Shown one piece after another: positions 1-10,409 of a DNA stretch of 64,000 nucleotides (position 1 is the first letter of the stretch; each line of letters starts with the position of its first letter). The notes under the pieces were generated by a model. It ran no database searches, was not told the origin of the DNA, and was given only the letters and a program-made list of their open reading frames with translations. A program made the position numbers and the translations under genes. The stretch comes from Xenopus tropicalis (lineage: Eukaryota > Chordata > Amphibia > Anura > Pipidae). The stretch covers positions 67,170,222 through 67,234,221 of the forward strand of contig NC_030677.2 of assembly GCF_000004195.4 (NCBI RefSeq), read 5' to 3'.

Positions 1-107
1 CTTATGGGAGATATGGGTGTGAGATATATAAAACTTTTTGTAGTAGCCTTAGAGCAAATATGCATACATAGAAAAATAGAAAGCCTTAGAATTGCATACA
101 ATATTAC

Positions 108-351
108 CTTTTGAATCTCTCTCTTGCTGTTCAACTTCTTCCCAGTTGGTCACTAAATTGGATGCAATTTCCTCCCACAAATTTTTTCTACTAATTTTAT
201 CCTTGTACCTACTACACTGAGGGTTCCAAACCCCAGGTCGTTCCTCAACCAATATAATCATCCGCTCAGTGTCAAATACAAACCGGGATGTCATGTTGGC
301 AACAAAACGAGCAGCGAAATAGGAAAACCTCGCGTCGGCACTATTACGCAC
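108..351 (-). CDS. MADF (Myb/SANT-like) domain protein, first coding exon, partial
   Basis: This minus-strand exon encodes about 81 residues. The stretch from residue 31 (MIILVEERPGVWNP, then YKDK, then LWEEIASNL) has the tryptophan and acidic pattern of a MADF domain, a DNA-binding Myb/SANT-like fold. The frame ends one base into a codon at a splice donor (CAAAAG then GTAATA, donor at plus 107-106), so the rest lies beyond the left edge. Translation could start at 351 or at a second Met at 294; the second gives a start closer to the domain. In PIF/Harbinger DNA transposons a MADF-type protein is the second gene beside the transposase, and a Harbinger-like terminus lies just outside this exon at 668. 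It is therefore either the transposon's own Myb-like gene or a host gene derived from it. Confidence 0.55.
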
Positions 352-668
352 ATGCGTATTTACCGCGTCATCCCGAAGTGCCGCGCCACCCTCGCGATAC
401 TACGGCGCCAAATAGTAAAAACGTCGCATATTTCCGCTAGGTCTGGCAGCTGCCTCTGCGTTTACATAGGAATAGCTTGCTTTGCAAGTACTGGCGTATT
501 TCGGCCTACGGTTGAAAAATCGGTGCTGAGGCGTTTTCTAGCGTATTTCCGCATTGTGTGGTTCGCGTCTTTTCAAGCTCTTTCTATGGATGATGATATC
601 AGGCGTTTTTCAGCCGCCGAGAGAATTAGAAAATATGCAGCGTAAAAACGCCACGTGTGGCATCAGCC
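352..668. mobile_element. Harbinger-like transposon terminal region (right end)
   Basis: A CpG-rich stretch, unlike its AT-rich surroundings, ends with ACGCCACGTGTGGCATCAGCC at 648-668, followed by TTA, a target typical of PIF/Harbinger. The GGCTGATGCCACACGTGGCG end is one I associate with abundant Xenopus elements. The other end is not in the window. The open frame across 352-645 shows no domain and is probably chance. Confidence 0.45.
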
Positions 669-1289
669 TTAGGTCTAACCAGAAGTGCAATTAGCAGAAA
701 GTATAGGATAAAGGTATAAGTTCTAAGTGCATTTAAAGGGATATGTGCAGGTAGAGCTATGGGTACTTATTACAGACGATTCATTGGTGAGCATATATAC
801 AGATTACAGATTACTAGTAACCATGCTTATGAATTTACAATGGATGAACCCTATATACAAGTATTATTAACTGTAGTCAGGAATTTGCAGATAGATATGA
901 ACATAATGTACAGGATATTATGTAAGCTTAGTATACAGATGCAAGTAACTATAATTATAAGTCTACAGTGGATGAACAATATATACAAGTTGCTGTTATC
1001 TATAGCTAGGAATTTGCAAATAGATATGAACATAATGTACAGGTTGCTAATTTCTACAGACAGGAATTTACAAGTGAACATGTACAGATAGATATGAACA
1101 TAGTGTACATGAATTTACAAGTAGACATGTGCGAATATATACTCATTCAGAAGTTTTACAAATGTATTGTACATGGATATTTGTATTTTCAAACAGATAT
1201 GTACATTGTGTTGCAATCCATATTAAGTGTAAGTGTAAGTGTAAGTAGTGTAATGGTAAGAGTATAGGGTTGTGAGGGGTAGACAGGTG
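669..1289. repeat. Degenerate 128-bp tandem repeat in otherwise geneless DNA
   Basis: Two imperfect copies start with TGGATGAAC at 841 and 969 (period 128). Each contains the phrase AGATATGAACATAATGTACA, and decayed echoes continue to about 1135. The open frames here on both strands are by-products of the repeat. Nothing else is recognised in the interval; GTGTAA iterations occur at about 1225-1250. Confidence 0.5.
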
Positions 1290-1520
1290 TCAGTGGGGGG
1301 CAGAGTTCAATAAGGAGACAGCTCTAGGAAAGAAGCTGTTCCTCAGTCTGCTGGTTCTTGACCTGAGACACCTGAAGCGCCGTCCAGAAGGCAGGAGAGA
1401 AAACAGTTTGTGTGCGGGGTGAGAGTAATCCTTAAGAATACTGCGTGCTCGATGCACACAGTGTTTCTTTGGAATGTCCTCAATGGCTGGAAGTGGAGTC
1501 CCTATAATAAGAGGGTCTGC
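1290..1520. repeat. Unclassified interspersed repeat fragment
   Basis: The segment containing AAGCTGTTCCTCAGTCTGCT and CGCCGTCCAGAAGGCAGGAG resembles a dispersed vertebrate repeat that I cannot assign to a class. No intact coding frame is seen. An A-tract follows at about 1530-1546. Confidence 0.3.
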
Positions 1521-1546
1521 ATGTTAAAATTAAAAAAAAAAAAAAA

Positions 1547-2179
1547 ACAACCTGCAATACCCCACATCTTGTTTTATACCAAGGTGCATGTCTCCACACT
1601 TTAAAAAGGGATATATATATATGCTTAAACAGCAGCACTCCAACAGGTCCTTGATAAAGAGTGGAGTGGCTTTTGAAATGCTGGGTAAACTATTATGCTT
1701 CCCTAAATATGCAATAAATGCTTCTTAAAGTACCTGTTGGGAATGATGTTGCTTAGGAAACTTCAAAACTCGAATGCTGAGCCAAGTTTATTTTGGTTTT
1801 AGATGAATGTAAAACATCATGCTTAGATGGTATGTATACTTGTTTCTAATTGGTGCTGCAGAAAGAAGTGTGGTTGTCAGCTACTGGAGGCTGCAATTGG
1901 GAAAAGATGTTTTTTCTTTTAAAAGTGATCCCTACGGCAAAATTGTTGGTTTCTGCCAGAAACTCTAAACATACTATGTTATGCATTTACAACCTGTTTG
2001 AGCAGGGAAATAAGTATAGTAAGGATAACCTAGGGATGTATGTGTCCCAACCTATTTGTAATGACCGTGCCATTTAAAGGGGTTGTTTATCCAACAGGCA
2101 TAGTTAGTCTTTTTGAATTAGCTTTGAAGCATAATGTAGTCAAGTTTTGGTTTCATAAAAACCAGTATTGCCAAACAGA
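1547..2179. other. No gene seen
   Basis: AT-rich sequence with a short TA run at about 1611-1622. Open frames are short and have no domain character. Confidence 0.4.
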
Positions 2180-2334
2180 GCCTTTTATAGGCTGCCAGTA
2201 GACATAGAGGCTACCAAATAGCCAATCACAGCCCTTATTTGGCATCTACAGGAACTTTTTAAATGTTTGTGTTGCTCCCCAACTCTTTTTACATTTAAAT
2301 GTGGCTCACAGGTCAAAAAGGTTGGGGACCCCAG
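2180..2334. mobile_element. Possible hAT-type non-autonomous element remnant
   Basis: The segment ends in AAAAAGGTTGGGGACCCC, which read on the other strand gives the GGGGTCCCCAACCTTTTT end common to hAT elements. The left end is not clear. Confidence 0.35.
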
Positions 2335-2554
2335 ATGTAGACTGATATTCTGATCGAATTTGAGATTTGTATTCATATTTTTGTGTGGTTTTAGAATTAT
2401 TTAGCTTTTGCTCAGCAGCTTTCCAGATTGGATTTTCAGCAGTTATCCGGTTGCTAGGGTCCAGTTTAACATAGAAACCAAACTGGGTTGAATGAGAGGC
2501 AAAGATGAACAGAAGAGGGCCTAAATAGAAAAATCAACACCTTACTATATATTA

Positions 2555-2782
2555 GGGGTGTACCAAATCCAGGATTTGATTCGGGATCCAGCCAAGATTC
2601 TGCTTTGTTCAGCAGGATTTATCCAAATCCATGCCTCTGGCCTAAGCGAATCCTTAAAATCTTGTGACTTTTTGTTACATAAACACAGAAGTTTTTTAAC
2701 CACATATGGTTCTCTTCAACCTAATGTACTAATTTGCAAATTAGGATTCTACCGAATCTTTCGCAAAAATTGGGTGCATCCC
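2555..2782. mobile_element. MITE with GGGGTGTACC / GGGATGCACC inverted ends
   Basis: The inverted termini are GGGGTGTACCAAATCC on the left and, on the opposite strand at the right, GGGATGCACCCAAT. TA flanks both sides (2553-2554 and 2783-2784), which suits a TA target. The interior carries inverted GATTCGG-like motifs. It is non-coding. Confidence 0.6.
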
Positions 2783-2812
2783 TACTATATATATAGAAAG
2801 AGAAAGACAGAT

Positions 2813-2834
2813 GATAGATAGATAGATAGATAGA
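2813..2834. repeat. (GATA)n microsatellite
   Basis: About five and a half perfect GATA units just outside the preceding MITE. Confidence 0.85.
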
Positions 2835-3899
2835 AGGCCAATTTAAAAATTGATAAGAATAGTACATTCTACAACATACAAGTTAACTGAAAGGAAATGG
2901 TTTTAAGCATAATTTCAATTGAAAGCAGTATTTCTTTGTGTGTTCTACCTATTAAAACAGAGTAGCAGAAGTCACATGTTAATTAGCTGGCTTCTGTAGC
3001 ATTGCTTCAGGAGACAGAACCAGAAGTGCAAAATATAAACAGCCAGGCAGATACTGCTTTCAGCAGTAATTACCTTTACAAACAACTTTAAAAGAATTGA
3101 TAATTTTCAGTTCATATATATAGGACAGCTGTTTAAAATTACAAGTGTTGCATGAATGTTAAGCTTATCACAGGCTTGCATCTCTTTTTCTTCCTAGACA
3201 GTAGACAAAGGGAAGAGCCTTCCCAGGTCCTATAAAACCCCCATGGGGAAGACTATGCTGGGCTATATAATCTCTTTCCTCTCTATTGCAATCTAACTAT
3301 ACAAAATAAATTCGACTTTGGAATACTAAGCACTCCATATCTACAGAAGCATTCTCATACCGCCATATGTAATAAAAGGCACAGGTACAGTAACAAATAA
3401 GGTGTCCAATAATGCTACCTGCTGACTGGTTGTTATGGTAGCTCCCTTTGCGCATGCTATGGGACCAGCAAAGAACAGAGACAAATAATGCTTTTGTTAG
3501 CAAATACAATTGTGACTTTGCTGAAGCTTACATAGATAAGTCAGTATTATCCCTTTGTTTGTCTATGTTTCAGAGGTTAAAAGCCAAAGGGGAAGATCAA
3601 ACTAAAATTTTGCTATGCTATATCTTTATTATACTGTAGTACTTGAATGTTACACAGGGTTTAACATCATCCCAGCCCCAGAATCCTGTACTGCAATCTG
3701 TTTTTTAAAAGAGCAAATCTTTTTAGCTTAAAAGTAGAGATTTTAGGCGTCATAATTCTATTATCCTAAGATTAGAAACATAAAGTCTCAATTCTTTGTA
3801 AAATTATATAGTATTATAATGACTACACCAAAATTTCAAGCCAGACTTTTTATTTCAATTACAATCTGATGCTCTACAGATGTTCCATGATCTAGAAAT
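2835..3899. other. No gene seen; distal 3' flank of kinase pseudogene A
   Basis: AT-rich sequence without a convincing coding frame or repeat family. The frames at 3297-3509 (-) and 3448-3639 (+) have no recognisable motif. The interval lies downstream of the minus-strand kinase pseudogene. Confidence 0.35.
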
Positions 3900-6863
3900 T
3901 CCTTGACATGATGGCCCTGCCAGCCGTGTGTCTCCTATTTGCTGCTGCTGCTAAGGGCCTTCCAAATTGCCCACTGGCTGCTGCTCTGTGTCTTCTGATT
4001 CTTTCTCAGCTGGCTCCAAATGAAGAGTAAAAAACAGTCCCGCACAACAGGTTTTATCAGTGTCTATTCAGAGGTTATGTCCATGGTCATGGCTCAGTGG
4101 CTTACTGAGATAGAATAGGCATTGGTATAGCCAATAGTATTTGGTAGCCAGTGTTAAAGCAGCTGTAATAGATGTTGATGAAGCTGAGGAAACAGGTAGT
4201 TATACAATTTTAACAGCATTTGTGTTGTGGTAAAGTATAACAAGTGGTAATACACCCATATAAAGCAAGTGTTGGTGTAGACTGATAGAGTGGGTGGTAA
4301 GTTGATCATGTTGATGGCCAGATTAATTAGATGGTAGCACAGCAAATGGGGTGGCAAAGACTTACCTTAAAAATGCCAACTGTCAGAACAATGGCTTTTA
4401 CCACCTGGTCTCTGGTTTGCTATTTGCAACCTTACATATCTCTGCATGTTCCATTTGATCTATATCTACCTGCCTGAACATACCACCACCTACAAATATG
4501 AATTTTGATCTAAAAATAACCAGGATATATAAATAAACCACTGCAAATATTTAGATATTTATAGATCTTAGATTTTTAAATAATTTGCTATCTGTGGTGG
4601 TAAGGCCAATGATGGTAGAGCCAGGAGGACCAGGCAAAGTCTGATGAAATAGGCAGTGATTTTGCTAGATGGAACAGGTAGGTGGGGATTACAAAGACAG
4701 GCTTGTGTAGGTGTTGGTTGATATGTGGCGAGCAGGTGGACAACACATACAGCAGTAATGGCAGATTAAATGGTTGTATTAGTTGATAATCCAATGGATG
4801 ACTTACAGATACCAGGTAGAAATGTTAAAGACATGACCTGATAAACAAGATGACACAGGATGACAATAGTTAAGCCACAGCTGCACAAAATTGCTCACTC
4901 CTGCTAGCTGGGATTCAGATATGTAAAGCATTCGAGAATGCAGTCATCTGAATCCAAAGCGGTGTTGCAATTCAGGAATGGCAGGTCGGCATTTTTTAAT
5001 TCATAGTGAAAAGCAAAAGTAAATTGTCAGTGCAGTTGTTGCTATCTGGAACAAATTGCAGGCAGAAACTTCCCATCAGCTTCCCATCAATACTTCCTTG
5101 GGAATCCCATGCCTCTATTTACCAATTGATCAGATGTTTGTTCTGTTCTATTTGTGGTATCCATAGTTTGGCAATGTATAACTTTCCATAAAGTAATATA
5201 TGTGTGCCCTAAGAACAAATGTGTCATTAAAGCTCTGCAATCACCCTTTTACATTTCTTGAGGGCCCCTGACTGCAGTACACCACATGCATGCCTAATGC
5301 TAATCCTGCTATTTTACACCTATATATTAATGGTGCATCCTGATATATAAATGTATTTTAATAGCTTATTCTACTACTGCATTCATGTGTATATCAGTTT
5401 CTGAGCCTACTTGTCTTATACTAATATATAATATATAACAGTGCTGAGGAAGAGCTTATAAAATCCGAACAGAAAGGAATAGTCCATTCCACAATTATTA
5501 ACTTACAGCTCCAAATTGAATTAGTGGTGAAATTCTCTGTCTTTCGATGTCTTCCCAATGGATGCTATATATTTTCATTCATCCCAAGACGTTTGTGTGG
5601 TCGTTTCTTCAAAAGCTAAGAAACAAAAGAAGAGTTGTTTACCTAGCATACAAGCATACAACAAACAAACTGTCCTATGATTTGGTCTGGTCAGGGCAGA
5701 TCAGAAGCATGGAGCCAACAGATTAACTGCTCAAACCCACCTTCTGCAGGAGATCTTGCAATGTTGTGCTCATCCCCTCAGGAAACACCGGCTTCTCAGT
5801 GAGGATGGAACTTCTCACATCCTGTTGGTGGTAGTCGTCATGAAAAGGGGATTTTCCTGTGGCCATTTCGCTCACTATTATCCCTAATGACCACAAGTCT
5901 ACTGCTGCGTTGAACTCCTTGTTACCTAGCAGCTGATATAGAAAAGAAAATTCAATCCAAGAAAATACTAGTGATTATTGATAGTGATAAAAAAGATGAA
6001 AGATAGAAAGACATTTTGGAAAATTACAGCAAATTTTAGTGTCAGCAAATTGTCATGTTTGGCAACATATACAAGGACCTTACTGTCTTGGCCACCAGGA
6101 GAGGTTTATTAAGGAATGAGAATGACACAGGTACAAGGGAAGATAAAGGACAATAATTGTATTAGATTCAGGCAGGACAGGCACAATGAGGAATGCTGGT
6201 AACAAACAAGACAAGGTTGGCACTGATAGCAGGCAGGGCAGGCAAGAGAAGCACAATCAATACAGATAAAGTCCAAGGCAAATTAACAAGAGGGTTAAGA
6301 AGAGATTAACTTCAGGTAAAGGCCAGGGCAGACTGGGTTCAGGTTACATGGTCAGGAAACAGAACAAAGCCAAACACTAGGACACCAGTAGCTACAGCCC
6401 TCTCAGGAGCAAGATAACAGGGACCTACATTGTACAGTCAAGTGATGTATTAAGTACTGTTTCTGCCATGAGAGAAGAAAAGCAATTTTTTGTCTTTTAA
6501 CAGGAAATCTGTCTCGTTTAGTGTGGAGAGTACAATTATGCTGTCTATACCAACAAATTTACCCCCTCATAAATGCAGAGTGAGAAATGCCACCAGTTGT
6601 TATTTTCAGGGCTCCCTTTAGGTGTTGCGATAGCTCACTTGCACCCAATGAATTGTATGCCAGTTGTTTGAAACTAAGGATGTCAAAAATGAATGCAACG
6701 TGTGGCTGATTTATACAATATTTGCTACTTTGTGGGCACATGAAATTAAATGAATACTTGTTGTCCACTGTTTTAATCAAGAAGAATCTATGTTTTTTTT
6801 CTTAAGCTAAGCAAAGAGATTGAATTATCTATCTTTTAAGAACCAAACACGGAGCAACATTAT

Positions 6864-7471
6864 GGGCCCATTTATCAAAGTACGATTGCGTCCGAATAAA
6901 AAAAACGTACTTTTCTAAATTTTCGTACTGTGCATATTTTTTGCGACTTGTTAATTTGCGCTACTTTTTCATACTCTGCGACAATTTGTACGACAGAATC
7001 GTGTTTCGGATTCATTCAAGCTTCGGTATCATGACTTTCCTTGGGCCAGGTTGGAGCTGCAGAGTGCCATTGAGCCCTATGGGAGACTTTCCTTGGGCCA
7101 GGTTGGAGCTGCAGAGTGCCATTGAGCCCTATGGGAGACTTTCCTTGGGCCAGGTTGGAGCTGCAGAGTGCCATTGAGCCCTATGGGAGACTTTCCTTGG
7201 GCCAGGTTGGAGCTGCAGAGTACCATTGAGTCCTATGGGAGGCTTCCAAAATCATGCACAGAAGGATCAAAGTCAGAAAGGTTTTCCCGCCATTTCCGAT
7301 CGTTCAGATATGAAAATTTTGTGACTTTTGGATCACCAATACGATATTATCGTAACTAATACGATTTTTTCGTAAGCATTTTCGTGACATTTCCGATCAT
7401 CAGAAATTATGATATCTAATCCGAATTTTACCCATTTCGGGATTCGTACTTGTACTTTAATGAATTAGCTC
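6864..7471. mobile_element. MITE with GGGCCCATTTATCAAAGTAC end, carrying a minisatellite
   Basis: The left end GGGCCCATTTATCAAAGTAC and the right-hand GTACTTGTACTTTAATGAAT are degenerate inverted repeats. The interior has palindromic ACGATTTTTTCGT-like stretches, and a 52-bp tandem repeat has expanded inside. It occupies the place where pseudogene A lost exons 3-6. Confidence 0.55.
7033..7240. repeat. 52-bp minisatellite, four copies
   Basis: GACTTTCCTTGGGCCAGG begins at 7033, 7085, 7137 and 7189, an exact 52-bp period. The first three units look almost identical; the fourth has substitutions. Because 52 is not a multiple of three, the open frames here change frame between units and are artefacts. 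Confidence 0.92.
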
Positions 7472-7595
7472 AAGAGTATTTTGTGTTTAAAACATTAAAC
7501 AGTATGTTAAGCACAATGTCTGTTTATTTAACTCATGCTATACAAAGAGTATACTGGTCCTTTAAATGGCATGTACCATATGCTGTATAAATATA

Positions 7596-7807
7596 CAGTG
7601 GCTTGCAAAAGTATTCGGCCCCCTTGAACTTTTCCACATTTTGTCACATTACAGCCACAAACATGAATCAATTTTATTGGAATTCCACGTGAAAGACCAA
7701 TACAAAGTGGTGTACACGTGAGAAGTGGAACGAAAACCATACATGATTCCAAACATTTTTTACAAATAAATAACTGCAAAGTGGGGTGTGCGTAATTATT
7801 CAGCCCC
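7596..7807 (+). repeat. Tc1 left terminal inverted repeat
   Basis: Begins CAGTGGCTTGCAAAAGTATT and pairs with 8990-9201 over its whole 212-bp length. Visible mismatches include G/T near the outer end (AAAAGTATT against AAAATTATT) and C/T near AACGAAAACCAT. The TIRs of this subgroup normally carry inner and outer transposase-binding sites. Confidence 0.93.
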
Positions 7808-7812
7808 CTGAG

Positions 7813-8832
7813 TCAATACTTTGTAGAACCACCTTTTGCTGCAATTACAGCTGCCAGGCTTTTAGGGTATGTCTCTGCCAGCTTTGCACATCTACAGACT
7901 GAAATCCTTGCCCATTCTTCTTTGCAAAACAGCTCCAGCTCAGTCAGATTAGATGGACAGCGTTTGTGAACAGCAGTTTTCAGATCTTGCCACAGATTCT
8001 CGATTGGATTTAGATCTGGACTTTGACTGGGCCATTCTAACACATGGATATGTTTTGTTTTAAACCATTCCATTGTTGCCCTGGCTTTATGTTTAGGGTC
8101 GTTGTCCTGCTGGAAGGTGAACCTCCGCCCCAGTTTCAAGTCTTTTGCAGACTCCAAGAGGTTTTCTTCCAAGATTGCCCTGTATTTGGCTCTATCCATC
8201 TTCCCATCAACTCTGACCAGCTTCCCTGTCCCTGCTGAAGAGAAGCACCCCCAGAGCATGATGCTGCCACCACCATATGTGACAGTGGGGATGGTGTGTT
8301 CAGAGTGATGTGCAGTGTTAGTTTTCCGCCACACATAGCGTTTTGCATCTTGGCCAAAAAGTTTCATTTTGGTCTCATCTGACCAGAGCACCTTCTTCCA
8401 CATGTTTGCTGTGTCCCCCACATGGCTTGTGGCAAACTGTAAACGGGACTTCTTATGGTTTTCTGTTAACAATGGCTTTCTTCTTGCCACTCTTCCATAA
8501 AGGCCAACTTTGTGCAGTGCACGACTAATAGTTGTCCTATGGACAGATTCCCCCACCTGAGCTGTAGATCTCTGCAGCTCGTCCAGAGTCACCATGGGCC
8601 TCTTGGCTGCATTTCTGATCAGCGCTCTCCTTGTTCGGCCTGTGAGTTTAGGTGGATGGCATTGTCTTGGTAGGTTTACAGTTGTGCCATACTCCTTCCA
8701 TTTCTGAATGATCGCTTGAACAGTGCTCCGTGGGATGTTCAAGGCTTTGGAAATCTTTTTGTAGCCTAAGCCTGCTTTAAATTTCTCAATAACTTTATCC
8801 CTGACCTGTCTGGTGTGTTCTTTGGACTTCAT
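7813..8832 (-). CDS. Tc1-like transposase (DD34E), intact frame
   Basis: Uninterrupted 339-residue protein, the normal length for Tc1 transposases. The N-terminal half has paired-like helix-turn-helix segments (about 1-50 and 65-115; GYKKISKALNIPRSTVQAII is typical). The catalytic triad is present: D152 in WSDET, D243 in QQDNDPKH and E278 in NPIENLW, with exactly 34 residues between the last two. The glycine-rich GGGSIMLWGCF box is at 187-197. One feature looks damaged: the linker between the two DNA-binding parts, usually a GRPP-type AT-hook-like motif, reads RQCHPPKL at residues 56-63. The ATG at 8832 has room for a short leader before the TIR. The frame is intact, but I would not assume activity. 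Confidence 0.95.
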   Translation of the reverse strand: MKSKEHTRQVRDKVIEKFKAGLGYKKISKALNIPRSTVQAIIQKWKEYGTTVNLPRQCHPPKLTGRTRRALIRNAAKRPMVTLDELQRSTAQVGESVHRTTISRALHKVGLYGRVARRKPLLTENHKKSRLQFATSHVGDTANMWKKVLWSDETKMKLFGQDAKRYVWRKTNTAHHSEHTIPTVTYGGGSIMLWGCFSSAGTGKLVRVDGKMDRAKYRAILEENLLESAKDLKLGRRFTFQQDNDPKHKARATMEWFKTKHIHVLEWPSQSPDLNPIENLWQDLKTAVHKRCPSNLTELELFCKEEWARISVCRCAKLAETYPKSLAAVIAAKGGSTKY

Positions 8833-8989
8833 GGTGTTGTTGCTCCCAATATTCTCTTAGACAACCTCTGAGGCCATCACAGAGCAGCTGTATTTGTACT
8901 GACATTAGATTACACACAGGGGCACTCTATTTAGTCATTAGCACTCATCTGGCAATGTCTATGGGCAACTGACTGCACTCAGACCAAAA

Positions 8990-9201
8990 GGGGCTGAATA
9001 ATTACGCACACCCCACTTTGCAGTTATTTATTTGTAAAAAATGTTTGGAATCATGTATGATTTTCGTTCCACTTCTCACGTGTACACCACTTTGTATTGG
9101 TCTTTCACGTGGAATTCCAATAAAATTGATTCATGTTTGTGGCTGTAATGTGACAAAATGTGGAAAAGTTCAAGGGGGCCGAATAATTTTGCAAGCCACT
9201 G
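8990..9201 (-). repeat. Tc1 right terminal inverted repeat
   Basis: Reverse complement of 7596-7807, ending in GCAAGCCACTG followed by TA. The inner boundary GGGGCTGAATAATTACGC mirrors the left repeat's inner end. Confidence 0.93.
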
Positions 9202-10307
9202 TATTTGCTGTATAATTAAATTTGCTTTAGTTGCACCTTGAAGCTGCTGTGGACTTTTAATGGGCCTTATGCACAAGGTGCAAAGCCACACAAGACAACT
9301 AATAACGTATTTAGAAAGCACCAACATACTTGGTAGTGCTGTACAGTACTTATAGATTGCCTCTCATTGCACCCTGGTGCCACTTTTCACCATCACTCCA
9401 TGGAGGATAAGATGAAATTTATGCAATGGGGAAGCAAAACCCTAGCACAGCAAATAAACTATCCACCCAGAAAACATGGCAATTCTTTTAAATATCATTC
9501 CTGCTGTGATATCATTTGGCAGAAGGAGCTTGAATTGATAATGTGATTTTTCCCATGAGTTTTTTACCTTGCAACTTCCCTGCAGAACATTACATTGTTA
9601 GTATAGCCTATAAAGACAAATGTATTAAATCCTGCAATATCCTTCATGCAGAGTCAAAACCCAATTAACCCAGCATACTGTGTCTGTTCTGATCTTCCAA
9701 AACTTACAGTGGCTTTGGCACCAAGGGCAGGGATAGCTGTCTGCACCCCCCATTTTCCCACCACAATATTACCCCTGTTTGGAAGTTAGTTAGACAGAAA
9801 CCAGTTAATACAAGGAGCTATTTGACCTGATGAGCTGCTCATATATTGTGCTGCTAGTTATTCCACAACAGACATGTTTTTAAATTGTGCCCCTCACTTT
9901 CCAAAAATAATTATGCCCTCAGCAGGTTCCTGTGCTGCCTGCCCATTGTTCCATACCTAGCCCTGTCCCCCAGTTTAGGTTAATTGGATTATTGTTCCTG
10001 CATATGTAATATTTAGTTGTTATCAAACTACAACTGTTAACATCCTCAATCCCAAATTCTATTTAATACTTCCATTTTTTTTGTAGCTAGAGATCCCCTT
10101 TCATTGAGCACATCACTCACCTTGCCAAATGTGCCTCGGCCAAGAATCGAGTGGAACTCATAGTTGGTAATAATGTGTTCCGGTAGACGCTCAGCTTGAA
10201 TGGGCTGTCTCTCCTGGCTTCTTCTTCTGGGAGAAAAGGAATCTTATTAACAGCACATTCAGCAAATAATAACCAGTAACATAATAAGTCATTTAAGAGC
10301 CACTTCT

Positions 10308-10409
10308 TTAAAGGAGAAGTAAAGATAAAAACTAAGTAAGCTTTATCAGAAAGGTCTATGTAAATACAGCCATAAGCACTTACAGTAATGCTGCATTGAG
10401 TCCTATGCG
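10308..10409. mobile_element. T2-type MITE, left end only (truncated)
   Basis: Starts TTAAAGGAGAAGTAAAG and continues ACTAAGTAAGCTTTATCAG, matching the left end of the full element at 44773-45254. It breaks off after about 100 bp and joins the 3' flank of kinase unit B, so a deletion of several hundred bases marks the A/B junction. Confidence 0.65.

Larger units (their letters stand above)
7596..9201 (-). mobile_element. Full-length Tc1-like transposon
   Basis: A 1606-bp element with 212-bp terminal inverted repeats, flanked by TA on both sides (7594-7595 and 9202-9203), the Tc1/mariner target duplication. It encodes one uninterrupted transposase on the minus strand. It lies inside the decayed kinase copy A, in the gap left by exons 3-6. 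The inverted repeats differ at very few positions, which suggests a recent insertion. Confidence 0.95.
3900..10226 (-). pseudogene. PKC-like catalytic-only kinase, pseudogene copy A
   Basis: Decayed copy of the kinase repeated three more times in the window. Recognisable parts are exon 2 at 10121-10226 (ILGRGTFGK; 4 bases shorter than the 110-nt exon of copies B-D, which shifts the frame), exon 7 at 5741-5932 (open, but VDWWS has become VDLWS), exon 8 at 5507-5615 (20 nt shorter, so LGMNENI runs into TAG), and part of exon 9 at about 4895-4990 (FTYLNPS followed by TAG, 5' half lost). A relic of the candidate terminal exon lies at about 3905-4030. Exons 1 and 3-6 are absent. Intron 6 similarity runs to about 6790, and intron 2 similarity resumes at about 9310. 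The gap holds a MITE and Tc1. No functional product is expected. Confidence 0.85.

Noticed and set aside
6941..7359. Open frames with repeated WARLEL-like phrases
   Set aside because: Produced by the 52-bp minisatellite; the period is not a multiple of three and there is no conserved product.
8044..8528. Open frames antisense or out of frame to the Tc1 transposase
   Set aside because: Shadows of the intact 339-residue transposase frame.
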